Positions 26,060 to 35,069 of a stretch of DNA of 64,000 nt are shown here, piece by piece; the stretch's first letter is position 1, and the number at the start of each line of letters is the position of its first letter. The notes beneath the pieces are model-generated. The model did not search any database. It saw only the letters and a program-made list of their open reading frames with translations, and was not told where the DNA came from. The position numbers and the translations under genes are program-made. The stretch comes from Microtetraspora sp. NBRC 13810 (GTDB lineage: Bacteria; Actinomycetota; Actinomycetes; Streptosporangiales; Streptosporangiaceae): positions 1-64,000 of the forward strand of contig NZ_BSRQ01000013.1 in the NCBI RefSeq assembly GCF_030268685.1. The letters run 5' to 3'.

Positions 26060-26101
26060 GGCCGTGCGCGCCCCCGCCGCTCGGCGGGAGTGCGCACGGC
26101 C
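26060..26101 (-). terminator. Terminator after precursor 2
   Basis: Outer stem GGCCGTGCGC/GCGCACGGCC and inner stem CCCGCCG/CGGCGGG, 28 bases downstream of the precursor 2 stop on the minus strand. Confidence 0.7.
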
Positions 26102-26128
26102 TGCGCGTTCTTTACCGGATCAACTGGT

Positions 26129-26272
26129 TCAGCAGCCGGCGGAGGCGGTGATCACGATGCTCGCGACACACCACGGAGTGCTGGGGTTCTCCTCGTCGCC
26201 GGCCTCGTCGAAGGCGAGCTCCTCGGCGTCGGTGTAGTTCTTGTAACCGTCGACCAGGTCCTTCTCAGCCAT
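26129..26272 (-). CDS. Lanthipeptide precursor, copy 2
   Basis: 47 aa, with all 144 bases identical to copy 1, on the opposite strand. The same ribosome binding site AGGAGATATC precedes the ATG at 26272. Its promoter region differs from copy 1, so the two may be expressed under different conditions. It is divergent from the kinase gene. Confidence 0.9.
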   Translation of the reverse strand: MAEKDLVDGYKNYTDAEELAFDEAGDEENPSTPWCVASIVITASAGC

Positions 26273-26371
26273 GATATCTCCTGTAAATGTTTTTCTTTTG
26301 TTTTTTGTTGCCCGTCGTTCCGGACAATTCAATGATTGCCCGCCGGGAGGCGCCGCCGCAAGGCCGTGGCA
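26129..26371 (-). repeat. Inverted duplication, copy 2
   Basis: Partner of 25540-25780; about 350 bases separate the two arms. Upstream it has a poly-A/T-rich stretch (CAAAAAACAAAAGAAAAAC) where copy 1 reads CAAAAAACGAAACACAGAAC. Confidence 0.9.
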
Positions 26372-26446
26372 GTTTGGCGCCGCGCAGGGGCCGTTAGGTG
26401 TCAAGGGCGTTGATGTCGTCAGGAGTTCTGCCTAACGTCCTCGATT

Positions 26447-27553
26447 ATGCTGCGAAAAGAGAAGCTCGAGGCGCTCCCACTTGCGGAGGCGCCCGAAGTC
26501 AACGCGTTGCTGGAGCGGCTGGGCCTCGGAACTCTCGCCCCGGCCGAGACCAGCACCTTCGCCGGCCGGAACAACAACTGGGCCGGTCGCACGGACAACG
26601 GTTCCCGGGTTTTCGTGAAACGCCTGGACGGGGATCGCGCGGAATCGATTCTCCGGTTCCACCGGGTGCTGGACCTGCAGGCCGTACTCGCCTCCCGGCC
26701 GGACGGCGGCCTGCGCAGCCCGCGACTGCTCGGCGCCGACGAGGAGAGCCGGCTCGTGGTCTTCGAGTGGCTGGAGGACGCGCGCGCGGGCAACACGATG
26801 GCCGCCGACGGCGAGTTCACCCCCGAGACGGCCCGCGAGGCAGGCCGGAGCATCGGCGCCCTGCACCGGCTCCCCGCCGCCGCCGACACCTCCCCGCACC
26901 CGCTGCCGCCGACCTGGGCGCTGCAGGCCATCCCGCTGTCGATGTTCTCCTCCGCGCGCATCGCCGAACTCCGCTACTGGGGACTCCTCCAGCGAGACCG
27001 TCCGCTCGCCGACGCGCTGGCCGAGCTGCGCCTCCGGGAGGAGCGCGACGCCGAGCACCGCCCCTCGCACAGCGATCTCCGCCTCGACCAGTTCCTGCTC
27101 GACGGCACCGATCTTTATGTCCTGGACTGGGAGGAGTTCCGGATGGCGGACCCGGCCAGAGATGTGGGGGCCTTCGCCGGCGAGTGGCTGCACCACGCGA
27201 TCCGCAAGGTCAACTCCGAGACCGACCGGTACTACGGCGCCGGCACCACGCTCTCGCACGACCTCATCGTGGAACGCGGCAGCGCCGAGATCGCCGCGGT
27301 ACGCCCGCTGATCGCGGCGTTCTGGCAGGGCTACCTCGACAGCGGCGTCCCCGTGGACGCCACCCTCCCCGAACGCGCCACCGCCTTCGCCGGCTGGCAC
27401 CTCCTCGACCGGCTCCTCGCCTCCGCCGGCACCCAGACCCGCCTCCGCCCGGTCGACCTCGCCGCCGCCGGCATCGGCCGCACCGCCCTCCTCACCCCCA
27501 GCCACTTCACCGAAACCCTCGGCCTCACCACCCCCCACCCAACCCCCGCCTGA
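26447..27553 (+). CDS. APH-like lanthipeptide kinase (LxmK/TvaC type)
   Basis: 368 aa. N-lobe FVKRLDGDRAESILRFHRVLD supplies the ATP-binding Lys. The C-lobe has the Brenner-like motif HSDLRLDQF and the metal motif LYVLDWEEF, then DVGAFAGEWL. In class V systems this protein phosphorylates Ser/Thr of the precursor, and the HopA1-type partner eliminates the phosphate. It stands on the plus strand, divergent from precursor 2. The ATG at 26447 has a weak ribosome binding site; start moderately sure. Confidence 0.85.
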   Translation: MLRKEKLEALPLAEAPEVNALLERLGLGTLAPAETSTFAGRNNNWAGRTDNGSRVFVKRLDGDRAESILRFHRVLDLQAVLASRPDGGLRSPRLLGADEESRLVVFEWLEDARAGNTMAADGEFTPETAREAGRSIGALHRLPAAADTSPHPLPPTWALQAIPLSMFSSARIAELRYWGLLQRDRPLADALAELRLREERDAEHRPSHSDLRLDQFLLDGTDLYVLDWEEFRMADPARDVGAFAGEWLHHAIRKVNSETDRYYGAGTTLSHDLIVERGSAEIAAVRPLIAAFWQGYLDSGVPVDATLPERATAFAGWHLLDRLLASAGTQTRLRPVDLAAAGIGRTALLTPSHFTETLGLTTPHPTPA

Positions 27554-27929
27554 CCCACACCACACACACCCGAGCCCCGCCGGCCCCAGAACGCCTCCAC
27601 CGCCCCCGCCCGGACCCCTGCCGAACGCCCAAGGGGTCCACGCGCGCAGCACCGTCCCCGATGTCACGTCACGTACGGCCATCCTTCATCACGTACGGCA
27701 ACGCCAGCGGGCCGGCCGGCTCGACCGGTCGCGACACGCGCGCCATCAGCCCCCGTGCCGCCTTCCGAGCACCTTGCCCCGCCACCCCGCATAGCCGCCC
27801 AGGCCGCACAACCCAACAGATCACAACGCGATCCCGACATCCCGGCCCGTCCCCGGTGGTGCGGTAGATTACCTACACGACGGGAACTCCCTCGCCGAGG
27901 ACGGGGTACGCTCTGTACCCTTCACTCAA
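27554..27929. other. Intergenic, no gene seen
   Basis: Very C-rich for the first 100 bases after the kinase stop. No good ORF with a ribosome binding site and no clear RNA fold other than the start of tRNA-Lys. Confidence 0.4.
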
Positions 27930-28001
27930 GGGGCGTTAGCTCAATGGTAGAGCTGCAGACTTTTAATCTGTAGGTTCAGGGTTCGAGCCCCTGGCGCCCC
28001 A
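27930..28001 (+). tRNA. tRNA-Lys (TTT)
   Basis: Acceptor GGGGCGT/GCGCCCC, anticodon loop CTTTTAA giving TTT, T-arm GGTTCGAGCCC, discriminator A. The degraded mobile region begins just downstream, so its 3' end is a likely former integration site. No second copy of the tRNA 3' end was found within the window. Confidence 0.95.
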
Positions 28002-28362
28002 CCCATCACACCCCATCTGACCTGCGCTTTCTCGCCTGAGGTCGGCTCGCGGCAAGCAGATGATCTCGTTTGGTCGCTCGTCGGCTGCTCTTGGGCACGG
28101 GTCGGGCACATGGAAGATCGTTTAGTTGGGCGTTGTCGTGCCCATCTCGGGGGCGCCGGGGCCGAATGTCGAGCCAGACCTTATAGAAGATCAAGAGAAG
28201 GTCGGGACGGGATACCTCGGACGGGCGACACGCCCGAGAAGGATGTGTAGCCCGTCAGGCCGACGTTAAATCTCGCTCGTCGGTGGTATCCCTCGGGTTC
28301 CGTGGTCATTTACGGAGCGTGATGGTCTCGCTTGCTCCGCGGCCAAGCAGAACGATGCTGGG
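28002..28362. other. Intergenic beside tRNA-Lys, no gene seen
   Basis: Short open frames only, none with a recognisable domain. Base composition is less biased than in nearby genes, fitting decayed mobile DNA. Confidence 0.35.
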
Positions 28363-29070
28363 TCAGCCGGCCAGTTCGGTGGTCAGGTAGTCGTTGAACT
28401 CTTTGACCTGGCGGGTGGTGCGGTGGGGGTGGATTTGGGTGGCGAAGGCCCGTACGTGGCCTATGGCGCGGGTTGATGTGAGTGTTTTGGCTGCTGGGAC
28501 GGCAGCACGTGCGTAGGCGAGCGCGTGTTCGAGTTCGCCTTGGTCGAGGTAGGCTTCGGCGGCGTGGATCTGGTTGAACTGGGTCGAGCGGGCGTAGGCG
28601 GTTCCGAAGCCGCGGAGGGCCTGTTCGGCGTAAAGGGCTGCTCGCTGGGGTTCACCGACGCGTCGCCAGCAGTAGCCAGCTTCGGCAGCGAGTTCGGCTT
28701 CGCCGAACTCGGCGCTCCAGGCGGGGTCTCGGTCGCTGGTGCCTTTGGCGAAGGCGGCATCGGCTTGGGCGAGTAGTTCGGTGACCTGGCGCCGGGTGTG
28801 CGCGTCATGGGCTCCAGCGTTGTGGACGGTGACGGCGTTGGCGCGGGCCTGGCGTACCAGTAATTCGGCTATGGCGCGGGGCGGGGCGTCGGCGCTGCGG
28901 GCTGCGTCGATGGCAGCGTGGGCCATGCGGATGGCCCAGCGGCCGTGCCCAAGATCGCAGGCCTGTTGTGCGAGCGTGGCCAGCACCCAGGTAGCGGTCA
29001 TGGGGTCATCGGCGGCTTTGGACAGTTGTAGCGCCTTGCCGAAGCAACCGGCAAGAATGCTGGTCACCCT
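28363..29070 (-). pseudogene. C-terminal fragment of a TPR-containing regulator
   Basis: About 230 residues of helical repeats (FGKALQLSKAADDP, ATLAQQACDLGHGRW, LRQ-type pairs, ending VKEFNDYLTTELAG), as in actinobacterial XRE regulators with a TPR tail. The N-terminal HTH is missing: upstream of about 29070 the frame runs antisense through the integrase fragment. So the gene was cut when the two pieces were joined. Confidence 0.7.
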
Positions 29071-29409
29071 CTCTTTCAGGGCTGCGCAGGCGGCTACATC
29101 GATTACGCCAACCAACGCAACAACGTGCTGCAGCCCGCCCTCGAACGCGCTCGCCAACGCGGCTTGGCCAAGCACATCACTCCGCACGCACTCCGACACA
29201 CCATGATCACCATGCTCCGCGACGGCGGCGTCGCACCAGGAGTCATGCAACTCATCGCCGGACACGAGTCCTACCAGACAACCGCGGGATATTCCGGTCA
29301 GCACACCCCCGCCCAACGAGCGCTCATCCTCAACTCCGTTCATCCCGTCATCAAGGCAGCAGGATTCCTGTTCAGCGATCCAGAACACGATGAGGAAGCC
29401 TCGCCGTAG
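29068..29409 (+). pseudogene. Tyrosine recombinase, C-terminal fragment
   Basis: About 113 residues of a phage-type integrase catalytic domain: HALRHTMITMLRDGGV (catalytic Arg), LIAGHESYQTTAGYS (His and Tyr). The N-terminal core-binding half and the first catalytic Arg are missing. It overlaps the broken TPR gene end, marking a rearrangement junction near 29070. Confidence 0.75.
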
Positions 29410-29435
29410 GTTACGAATCGTGTCTGCCTGGTTGC

Positions 29436-32093
29436 ATGGCGGAAATCGCGCAGGATGGGTCCGTGGACTTGTGGGCCGAATGGGACGACCCGGTCGAGCT
29501 ACGAATGCGGTTGGACGCCGCCTTGGTCGAGATCGCAGAGTTGCGTGAGGAGAACGACCGGCTCAAGCACCTTCTCCGCCAGCCAGCCTCGGCTTCGCGC
29601 GAGCACGACGCCGCCGACCCTGATCGGACCTCCGCTGCCTGCGTCAACCCGCCGCAGGACAGCTTGCCGTATGCGAACGCGTCGTCTCCTTCGTCTGAGA
29701 AGCTCGCCTTGTTCAAGGCGTTGTTCGTCGGCCGTCGCGATGTGTATGCGACCCGCTTCTTCAGCCGCAAAACCGGCAGGCACGGGTGGAGCCCCGCGGA
29801 GAAGGAGTTCTGGCGTAAACGGGACGACGCCGAGCGGGAGTTCCTGCCGCTGACGGATGAGGTTCTCATCGCGCACCTGAGCCGAACCACCGACGGGCGT
29901 GACTCCCATGTTGGGCTGTATCCGATGCTGCCCGACGACACCTGCCAGTTGCTGGCGTGCGATTTCGACGGCGCGGGCTGGCAGGGCGACGCCGCCGCCT
30001 ACGCGGAAGCCTGCACGCGAGCGGGCATCCATACGGCGGCGGAGATTTCCCGATCCGGAGCCGGTGCCCACGTGTGGATGTTCTTCACCGAGCCCGTCCT
30101 GGCTGCGTCGGCACGCGCCATCGGCATGGGACTGTTGCGGGAGGCGATCGACCGGCGAGGCACGATGTCGCTGGCCAGCTATGACCGGCTGTTTCCAGCG
30201 CAGGATTCGCTGCCGGTCAAGGCGGCGGCTCGGTTCCGGTTCGGGAATCTGATCGCGCTGCCGTTGCACGGCAGCAGTCGGGAGCAGGGCACAACGCTGT
30301 TCTGCGACCCACGAACCTGGCAGCCGTATGAGGACCAGTTCGTGTTCCTGTCCGGTGTGCGCCGGCTACGCCCGGTCGAGGTGGATGCACTGGTGAAGCG
30401 GTTCGGCCAGATCGACGCCGGACCGTCGACGTCGGGCAGGCTGCCGGCCAAACCGCGCAGGGACGCGCTGGGTGTCGCCCCTCAACAGGTGCACGCGCGG
30501 CTCGGCGCCATGCTGGCGATTTCGACCGACAGCCTGCCCACGCCGCTGATCGCCGCTCTCAAACACCTGGCTGCCTTTCACAACCCGGAGTTCTACCGGC
30601 GGCAGTCGATGCGGTACTCCACTTTCGCTACCCCGCGCTTCGTACGCTGCTTCGACGACAGCGACCCCGACTGGCTACGACTCCCACGAGGGCTGGCGGA
30701 GCAAGCGGAACATCTGATTGCGGCAGCGGGCGGCGCCATGGAGATCACCACCACGGTGCCGGACCATGACCCGATCGCGGTGCGTTTCACCGGTGAGCTG
30801 ACAAACGTACAGACCGAAGCGGTCACCGCGATGGCCAAGCACCTCACGGGAGTCCTGATGGCGCCGCCCGGCGCGGGCAAGACCGTGATGGCCTGTGCAC
30901 TGATCGCCCGGCACCAAGCACCGACGGCGATCATCGTGAACCGCGCCGAACTGCTCGACCAATGGAAAGAACGGCTGACGACGTTCCTCGACCTTGACGG
31001 AGCGAAGGTGGGCGCCAAGGGCAGGGGCAACGACAAGCGGCACGGAGTCGTCGATGTCATCATGCTGCAGTCCGTTGCCCACCGCGACGCCGACCCATCG
31101 CTACTGGACGCGTACGGCATGGTCATCGTCGACGAATGTCACGCGGTCGGTGCTCCGGCCGCCGAGGCCGCCATCCGTCAGGTAGCCGTGAAGCGCTGGA
31201 TCGGGCTCTCGGCGACGCCATACCGGGCCGACCAGATGGACGCGCTCATCACCATGCAGTGCGGACCGATCCGCCATGAGATCACCTCTGAGGTGTCGTT
31301 CGCCCAGCGACTCATTGTTCACGCGACCGGCTTCAGCACCGAGGAGATCGGAAACGACGGCGCCTCCTTCCAAGCGATCTATGGCGAACTGGCCGCAGAC
31401 GAGACCCGGACCGCCCAGATCGCCGCTGACGTCGCGGACGCGGCGAGCCGGGGCAGGAACAGCCTCCTCTTGACCAATCGAGTGGAACACCTCCAATGCC
31501 TGGCCGCGGCCCTGGAGGACAACGGCGTGGCCGCGACGCTCCTGCACGGGCAGCTCAGCGCCCCAGAACGCGACCGCGTCCGCACCCGCCTTGCCGATGC
31601 CGGGGCAGGCCCGCTGGTGCTCCTGGCCATCGATAAGGTCGCAGGCGAGGGATTCGATCTGCCCCGGCTGGACGCCCTGTTCCTCGCGATGCCGATCTCG
31701 TTCAAAGGAAAAGTGATCCAGCACGTGGGCCGGATCATGCGAGAAGCCGCCACCAAGCACGACGTCGAAGTCCACGACTATCTGGACGCACAAGTCCCAC
31801 AGTTGGAACGCATGTACGGCAAGCGGCGCCGCACCCTCACCCGCCTTGGCTTCACCACCACAACGTCCGGCTCAAATGAGCACCCACCAGCCACCGACGC
31901 TCCCCCGCGCCCTTCCTCGCCAAGGACACCAGCAGAGATCACACGGTCAAGCGACCAGCAGCCGACCGCATCGCAGGTGCGCGCGTGGGCTCGTGAACAT
32001 GGACTCCCGGTCGCCGACCGCGGCAGACTCCGCCCTGAGATCTGGGAAGCCTGGCATGCCGCCGCCGATATCACGCCCGGGGAGAATCCCTGA
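29436..32093 (+). CDS. TOTE conflict-system primase-helicase with Lsr2-like tail
   Basis: 885 aa. Residues 25-45 are a short coiled coil. An archaeo-eukaryotic primase domain follows (about 90-330), with the catalytic DxD in LACDFDGAG and the [11 protein letters not shown] motif. A superfamily 2 helicase is at about 450-800: Walker [27 protein letters not shown], and HVGRIMREA. The last 35 residues ([19 protein letters not shown]) resemble the DNA-binding tail of Lsr2. This architecture is that of TOTE systems proposed to act in conflicts with mobile DNA. It is bounded by integrase fragments and a VapBC pair. Confidence 0.85.
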   Translation: MAEIAQDGSVDLWAEWDDPVELRMRLDAALVEIAELREENDRLKHLLRQPASASREHDAADPDRTSAACVNPPQDSLPYANASSPSSEKLALFKALFVGRRDVYATRFFSRKTGRHGWSPAEKEFWRKRDDAEREFLPLTDEVLIAHLSRTTDGRDSHVGLYPMLPDDTCQLLACDFDGAGWQGDAAAYAEACTRAGIHTAAEISRSGAGAHVWMFFTEPVLAASARAIGMGLLREAIDRRGTMSLASYDRLFPAQDSLPVKAAARFRFGNLIALPLHGSSREQGTTLFCDPRTWQPYEDQFVFLSGVRRLRPVEVDALVKRFGQIDAGPSTSGRLPAKPRRDALGVAPQQVHARLGAMLAISTDSLPTPLIAALKHLAAFHNPEFYRRQSMRYSTFATPRFVRCFDDSDPDWLRLPRGLAEQAEHLIAAAGGAMEITTTVPDHDPIAVRFTGELTNVQTEAVTAMAKHLTGVLMAPPGAGKTVMACALIARHQAPTAIIVNRAELLDQWKERLTTFLDLDGAKVGAKGRGNDKRHGVVDVIMLQSVAHRDADPSLLDAYGMVIVDECHAVGAPAAEAAIRQVAVKRWIGLSATPYRADQMDALITMQCGPIRHEITSEVSFAQRLIVHATGFSTEEIGNDGASFQAIYGELAADETRTAQIAADVADAASRGRNSLLLTNRVEHLQCLAAALEDNGVAATLLHGQLSAPERDRVRTRLADAGAGPLVLLAIDKVAGEGFDLPRLDALFLAMPISFKGKVIQHVGRIMREAATKHDVEVHDYLDAQVPQLERMYGKRRRTLTRLGFTTTTSGSNEHPPATDAPPRPSSPRTPAEITRSSDQQPTASQVRAWAREHGLPVADRGRLRPEIWEAWHAAADITPGENP

Positions 32094-32200
32094 CTCTGCG
32101 GAAACCGCAGAAGGATGCGGCCATCGGCCAGAGTGAAGCTCGGCCACCAGTTACGCTGGAGGTACAACTCAGGCACCGCGACGGAGGGAGTCGAGCGACG

Positions 32201-32446
32201 GTGAGCGTGGACCTCGAACACGAGCCCATCCATGACCTCGCCCGCCGGGTCATCCGGCTGGCCGAGGAAACCCAGCACGCCGCTCAAGTGCTCGAACGCC
32301 GCCTGGATGCGCTGGAACGCCGCTCCGAAGCCGCCGGCAGGGCCGAACGCATTTTGAGCGTTGCTGCCGGCATGCGGACCCACCTCGGTCGAGACCGACT
32401 GTCCGTTGAAGATCTGTACGACCCGGACACCGGTCTTCCCGCGTGA
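32201..32446 (+). CDS. VapB-type antitoxin
   Basis: 81 aa, GTG start with GGAGGGAG upstream. Mostly helical (VIRLAEETQHAAQVLERRLDAL), ending LSVEDLYDPDTGLPA, as in actinobacterial antitoxins paired with PIN toxins. The stop overlaps the toxin start (GTGA). Confidence 0.75.
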   Translation: MSVDLEHEPIHDLARRVIRLAEETQHAAQVLERRLDALERRSEAAGRAERILSVAAGMRTHLGRDRLSVEDLYDPDTGLPA

Positions 32447-32832
32447 TCATCGACTCCAGCGCTATCATTGCCGTCATCAACGGTGAGCCAGAGGCCATCC
32501 CATTCGCTCACACCATCGCCGCAAACGTGTGTCGCATCTCGGCCGTCAACTACGTCGAAGCGGCCATTGTGGCGGACAACCGTGGCGAGGCCATGCGCAA
32601 CGCCTTCGACACGCTCGTTGATGAGATGGGGCTCATCATCGAGCCGGTAACACCCCATCAGGCCAGGATCGCACGCCAGGCGTACCAGACCTACGGCAAG
32701 GGCAACAATTCCAAGGCCAAGCTCAACATGGGCGACTGCTTCGCCTACGCCCTCGCCAAAGACCTCGACCAGCCCCTGCTCTTCAAAGGCGAGGACTTCC
32801 CACACACCGACATCACTTCCGCACAGCCCTGA
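32443..32832 (+). CDS. vapC: VapC PIN-domain ribonuclease toxin
   Basis: 129 aa. PIN acidic residues: D4 in MIIDSSAIIAVI, E in VNYVEAAIV, and D in NMGDCFAYALAKDLDQPLLFKGEDF. Family members cut tRNA or rRNA. Coupled by a 4-base overlap to the antitoxin. It may stabilise the island. Confidence 0.92.
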   Translation: MIIDSSAIIAVINGEPEAIPFAHTIAANVCRISAVNYVEAAIVADNRGEAMRNAFDTLVDEMGLIIEPVTPHQARIARQAYQTYGKGNNSKAKLNMGDCFAYALAKDLDQPLLFKGEDFPHTDITSAQP

Positions 32833-32999
32833 CGGACGTCCGGCATTCTAAGAATCGAGCTTGAATGACGGAACTCCTTTTCGCCGCAGATCAAAGTCTC
32901 AGGTGATTCGTCCACGCCCCCTTGTACGAGCACCCGCCAAGCGCTGCCATGTGAAGCGCCTGCTTGACTCCATTAGAATCACAAAGGTGCGTAAACCAA

Positions 33000-33052
33000 T
33001 GAGCCGAATTGGGCGACTCGGTTGAACTACGGGTGCAGTTGACGCCACTGAG
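33000..33052 (+). pseudogene. Remnant of a second TOTE gene 5' end
   Basis: TGAGCCGAATTGGGCGACTC and the following 30 bases match the first codons of the intact gene (TGGGCCGAATGGGACGACCC), with about 40 of 50 bases the same by eye. The match stops where the IS element begins. It has stop codons and is not functional. Confidence 0.6.
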
Positions 33053-33942
33053 CGTTTTTCATCCAGCTTCGTGAGTCTGGAGGACGAGGATCGCTTTGAC
33101 GATCTGACCTGCACGAAGAGGGCAGCAGCGTAGCTTTCGCAAGATGCGCCAGGTCTTCAGTACGGCATTCGCTCGCTCGCCGGGGCCGCGGAGCTTGGCG
33201 TGGGCGGAGTTGGCGGTTTTCTGCGAGGCCGGCTTCTTCCTGCCCTTGTAAGGCACCAGCACCCGCCGGCCCGCACCGGCGTAGCCCTTGTCGGCCAGGG
33301 TGATCAACCCGGTGGTCTCCAATCGGCGGATGATGCCCCAGATGCGGGCCGCCTTCAGGTCATGGACCGAGCCGGGCAGGGAACCCGACGTCCACAGAGG
33401 TGTTCCGTCCGGGGCGGCGATGACTTGGACGTTCATGCCGTGTTTCTTGTTCTTGCCCGAGTAGTACGGCCGGTCGGCCGCCACGCGATCGATCGGGATG
33501 AGCGTGCCGTCCGAGACCACGAAGGCGTATCCCGTCTGCTTGGCCCTGCGTAACGCCTGATCGAGGGTGGCAGAGCGCCGGGCGAGCAGGGCGACGGTCT
33601 CGCGGACGTAGCGCCAGGCGGTGGTGAGGCCGACTTCGAACCCCGCTGCGAGTTCGGCGAACGTCTCGCCTTTGCACAGGTGAACCACTACGAGCAATGC
33701 TTGCTGCCCGGGGTTGAGCCTGCGCCACGGTGAGCTGATCGCTTTGCGGTGACGACGTATGACTCCCGCCAGATAGTTCAAGGTCCGAGGTGACAACGGC
33801 AGCGCAGCGCGGTAGAACAGCACGGAAGCTCCTGGAACGCACGATCTTGGTCGACGTGCATCTTCCAGGGGCTTCTTTAATCCCGGGCCACGCCACGCTG
33901 CCCGCAACAGGCCTGTGACCTACCACGCCAGGATGAAAAGGG
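33053..33942 (-). mobile_element. IS5-type insertion sequence
   Basis: About 890 bases with one transposase gene. Ends share TTTTCATCC in inverted orientation (33055-33063 and 33931-33939) with weaker matching further in. It interrupts a TOTE remnant on the left and an HTH gene remnant on the right. Borders are approximate. Confidence 0.65.
33059..33823 (-). CDS. IS5 family transposase
   Basis: 254 aa from GTG 33823, which has AGGAG 5 bases upstream; the frame is open further to 33907. N-terminal HTH (ELAAGFEVGLTTAWRYVRE). DDE residues: D in VVSDGTLIPIDRV, D in LITLADKGYAGAG, E in GPGERANAVLKTW. Looks complete and possibly active. Confidence 0.88.
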   Translation of the reverse strand: MLFYRAALPLSPRTLNYLAGVIRRHRKAISSPWRRLNPGQQALLVVVHLCKGETFAELAAGFEVGLTTAWRYVRETVALLARRSATLDQALRRAKQTGYAFVVSDGTLIPIDRVAADRPYYSGKNKKHGMNVQVIAAPDGTPLWTSGSLPGSVHDLKAARIWGIIRRLETTGLITLADKGYAGAGRRVLVPYKGRKKPASQKTANSAHAKLRGPGERANAVLKTWRILRKLRCCPLRAGQIVKAILVLQTHEAG

Positions 33943-34040
33943 TTCACTGATCTTCAGGCCATGCTCGGCGAGCATCCGTTGGAGCTCGCTGGCCTTCCAG
34001 ATGCCGCGGCTGGCGGACGCAGGCGGAGGTTCCACCTCAC
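33943..34040 (-). pseudogene. Broken HTH regulator (integrase partner)
   Basis: GTG at 34040 overlaps the integrase stop (GTGA). The peptide starts VRWNLRL and, after a one-base frameshift, reads SRGIWKASELQRMLAEHGL. This is like the small XRE proteins often encoded after integrases. It is cut off by the IS element at 33942. Confidence 0.6.
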
Positions 34041-34762
34041 CTTGTGAGTCCCTTCAGACGGGTGGCGGCGCGCTGTTGACCTGCGATCCAAGCGTCTTCG
34101 ACGTGGGAGCCGGCGACGTGCACTTATCTCATGGTGGTGGAGATCCAGGCATGGCCGAGGAGTTCCTGGATCGCGATCAGGTCCATCCCGGAGGCATAGA
34201 GCTGCGAAGCGCAGAAGTGCCGAAGGACATGCGGAGTGACGATGTCCGGCCAGTCCGGTAGGTGCGTGGCAGCGGCTCTGGCGAGCGCGGAGCGGAGCGT
34301 CTCGTCGCCCACCCGGCAGATCGTACCGTCGGCGCTCTTCCGTTCGGGAAGTAGCAGCGGAACGCCTGGGCGGGTGTGGTCGTCACCGAACTGGCCCCAC
34401 ACGTCCTCGACGAACCAGCGCAATGTGGCGCCCGCATTGTTGATGAGCGGGACCATCCGCTCCCGAGGCCCGGAGCCACGGGCGCCTTTGCCCAGGCGCA
34501 CGTGAAGCTTGCCGAACCGGCCCAGCCCCCATTTCACGTCTGGCGAGTCGAGCTTGCATACCTCGTTCACCCGCAGCCCGACGTCGCCATCAGCTGGCAG
34601 GCCGTGTAGTTCCGTGCGGCCGGTGCGAACTTCCGGCAGGTCGTCAGCTCCTGCCGCCATCCGGTGAACAGCCTGGTCACCTCTTCGGAGGGCGGGATGC
34701 GGATCATCCGCCGTGGCCGGAGCACGCGCCACCCGAAGATCCTTCACCACTGCCAGGCCCAA
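34037..34762 (-). pseudogene. Tyrosine recombinase with nonsense codon at the catalytic Tyr
   Basis: The catalytic domain is readable: GLRVNEVCKL, VLRHFCASQLYASGMDL, LLGHAWISTTMR. At 34124-34126 a TAA stands where family members have the nucleophile Tyr (TTMRY). The same frame then continues VHVAGSHVEDAWIAGQQRAATRLKGLTR to a natural TGA at 34037. The N-terminal part is also frameshifted. It is a dead integrase, different from the fragment at 29068. Confidence 0.75.
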
Positions 34763-35069
34763 CTTCGGCTCCTCGCCTTAACCCGGTCGGCAAGAAGCTC
34801 GGCCACATCGACAGAGCTTCACAAAGCGTGAAGCTATATCAGCTCACCGCGATCGAATCGGAGAAGGGGGAAACTCCCAGCTCCCAGGCCGCGACCGCAC
34901 CATCCAGGGACACGGAGGTGGTCGGGAACTCAGGGGTTATTTCTTATTTGGGCAGCGACTCAACCCCAGTGTTCACGGGAGCGCGGAGCTGCTGTTCACC
35001 GTGCCGCCGTCTGCTCATAGACGTGGGCGATCACAGTGATCTCCATTCACCACAATCGGGGAGACTCAT
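34763..35069. other. Intergenic upstream of hisC-like gene
   Basis: An 81-codon open frame (34828-35073) exists but lacks a ribosome binding site and recognisable features. Likely the right edge of the degraded island plus the promoter of the next gene. Confidence 0.4.

Noticed and set aside
25637..26272. Linaridin cluster (cypemycin type)
   Set aside because: The decarboxylase is shared, but no CypH/CypL-type linaridin membrane proteins are present, and the kinase/lyase pair explains dehydration.
19595..27553. Thioamitide (thioviridamide-type) cluster
   Set aside because: Kinase, HopA1 and HFCD genes also occur in thioamitides, but no YcaO or TfuA gene is in the window.
26432..27682. Long minus-strand ORF over the kinase gene
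   Set aside because: It is a Gly/Val-rich shadow of the kinase frame, with no domain and no ribosome binding site.
27980..34800. Direct repeat of the tRNA-Lys 3' end as attachment sites
   Set aside because: Only one copy of the tRNA 3' end was found, so no att pair can be claimed inside the window.
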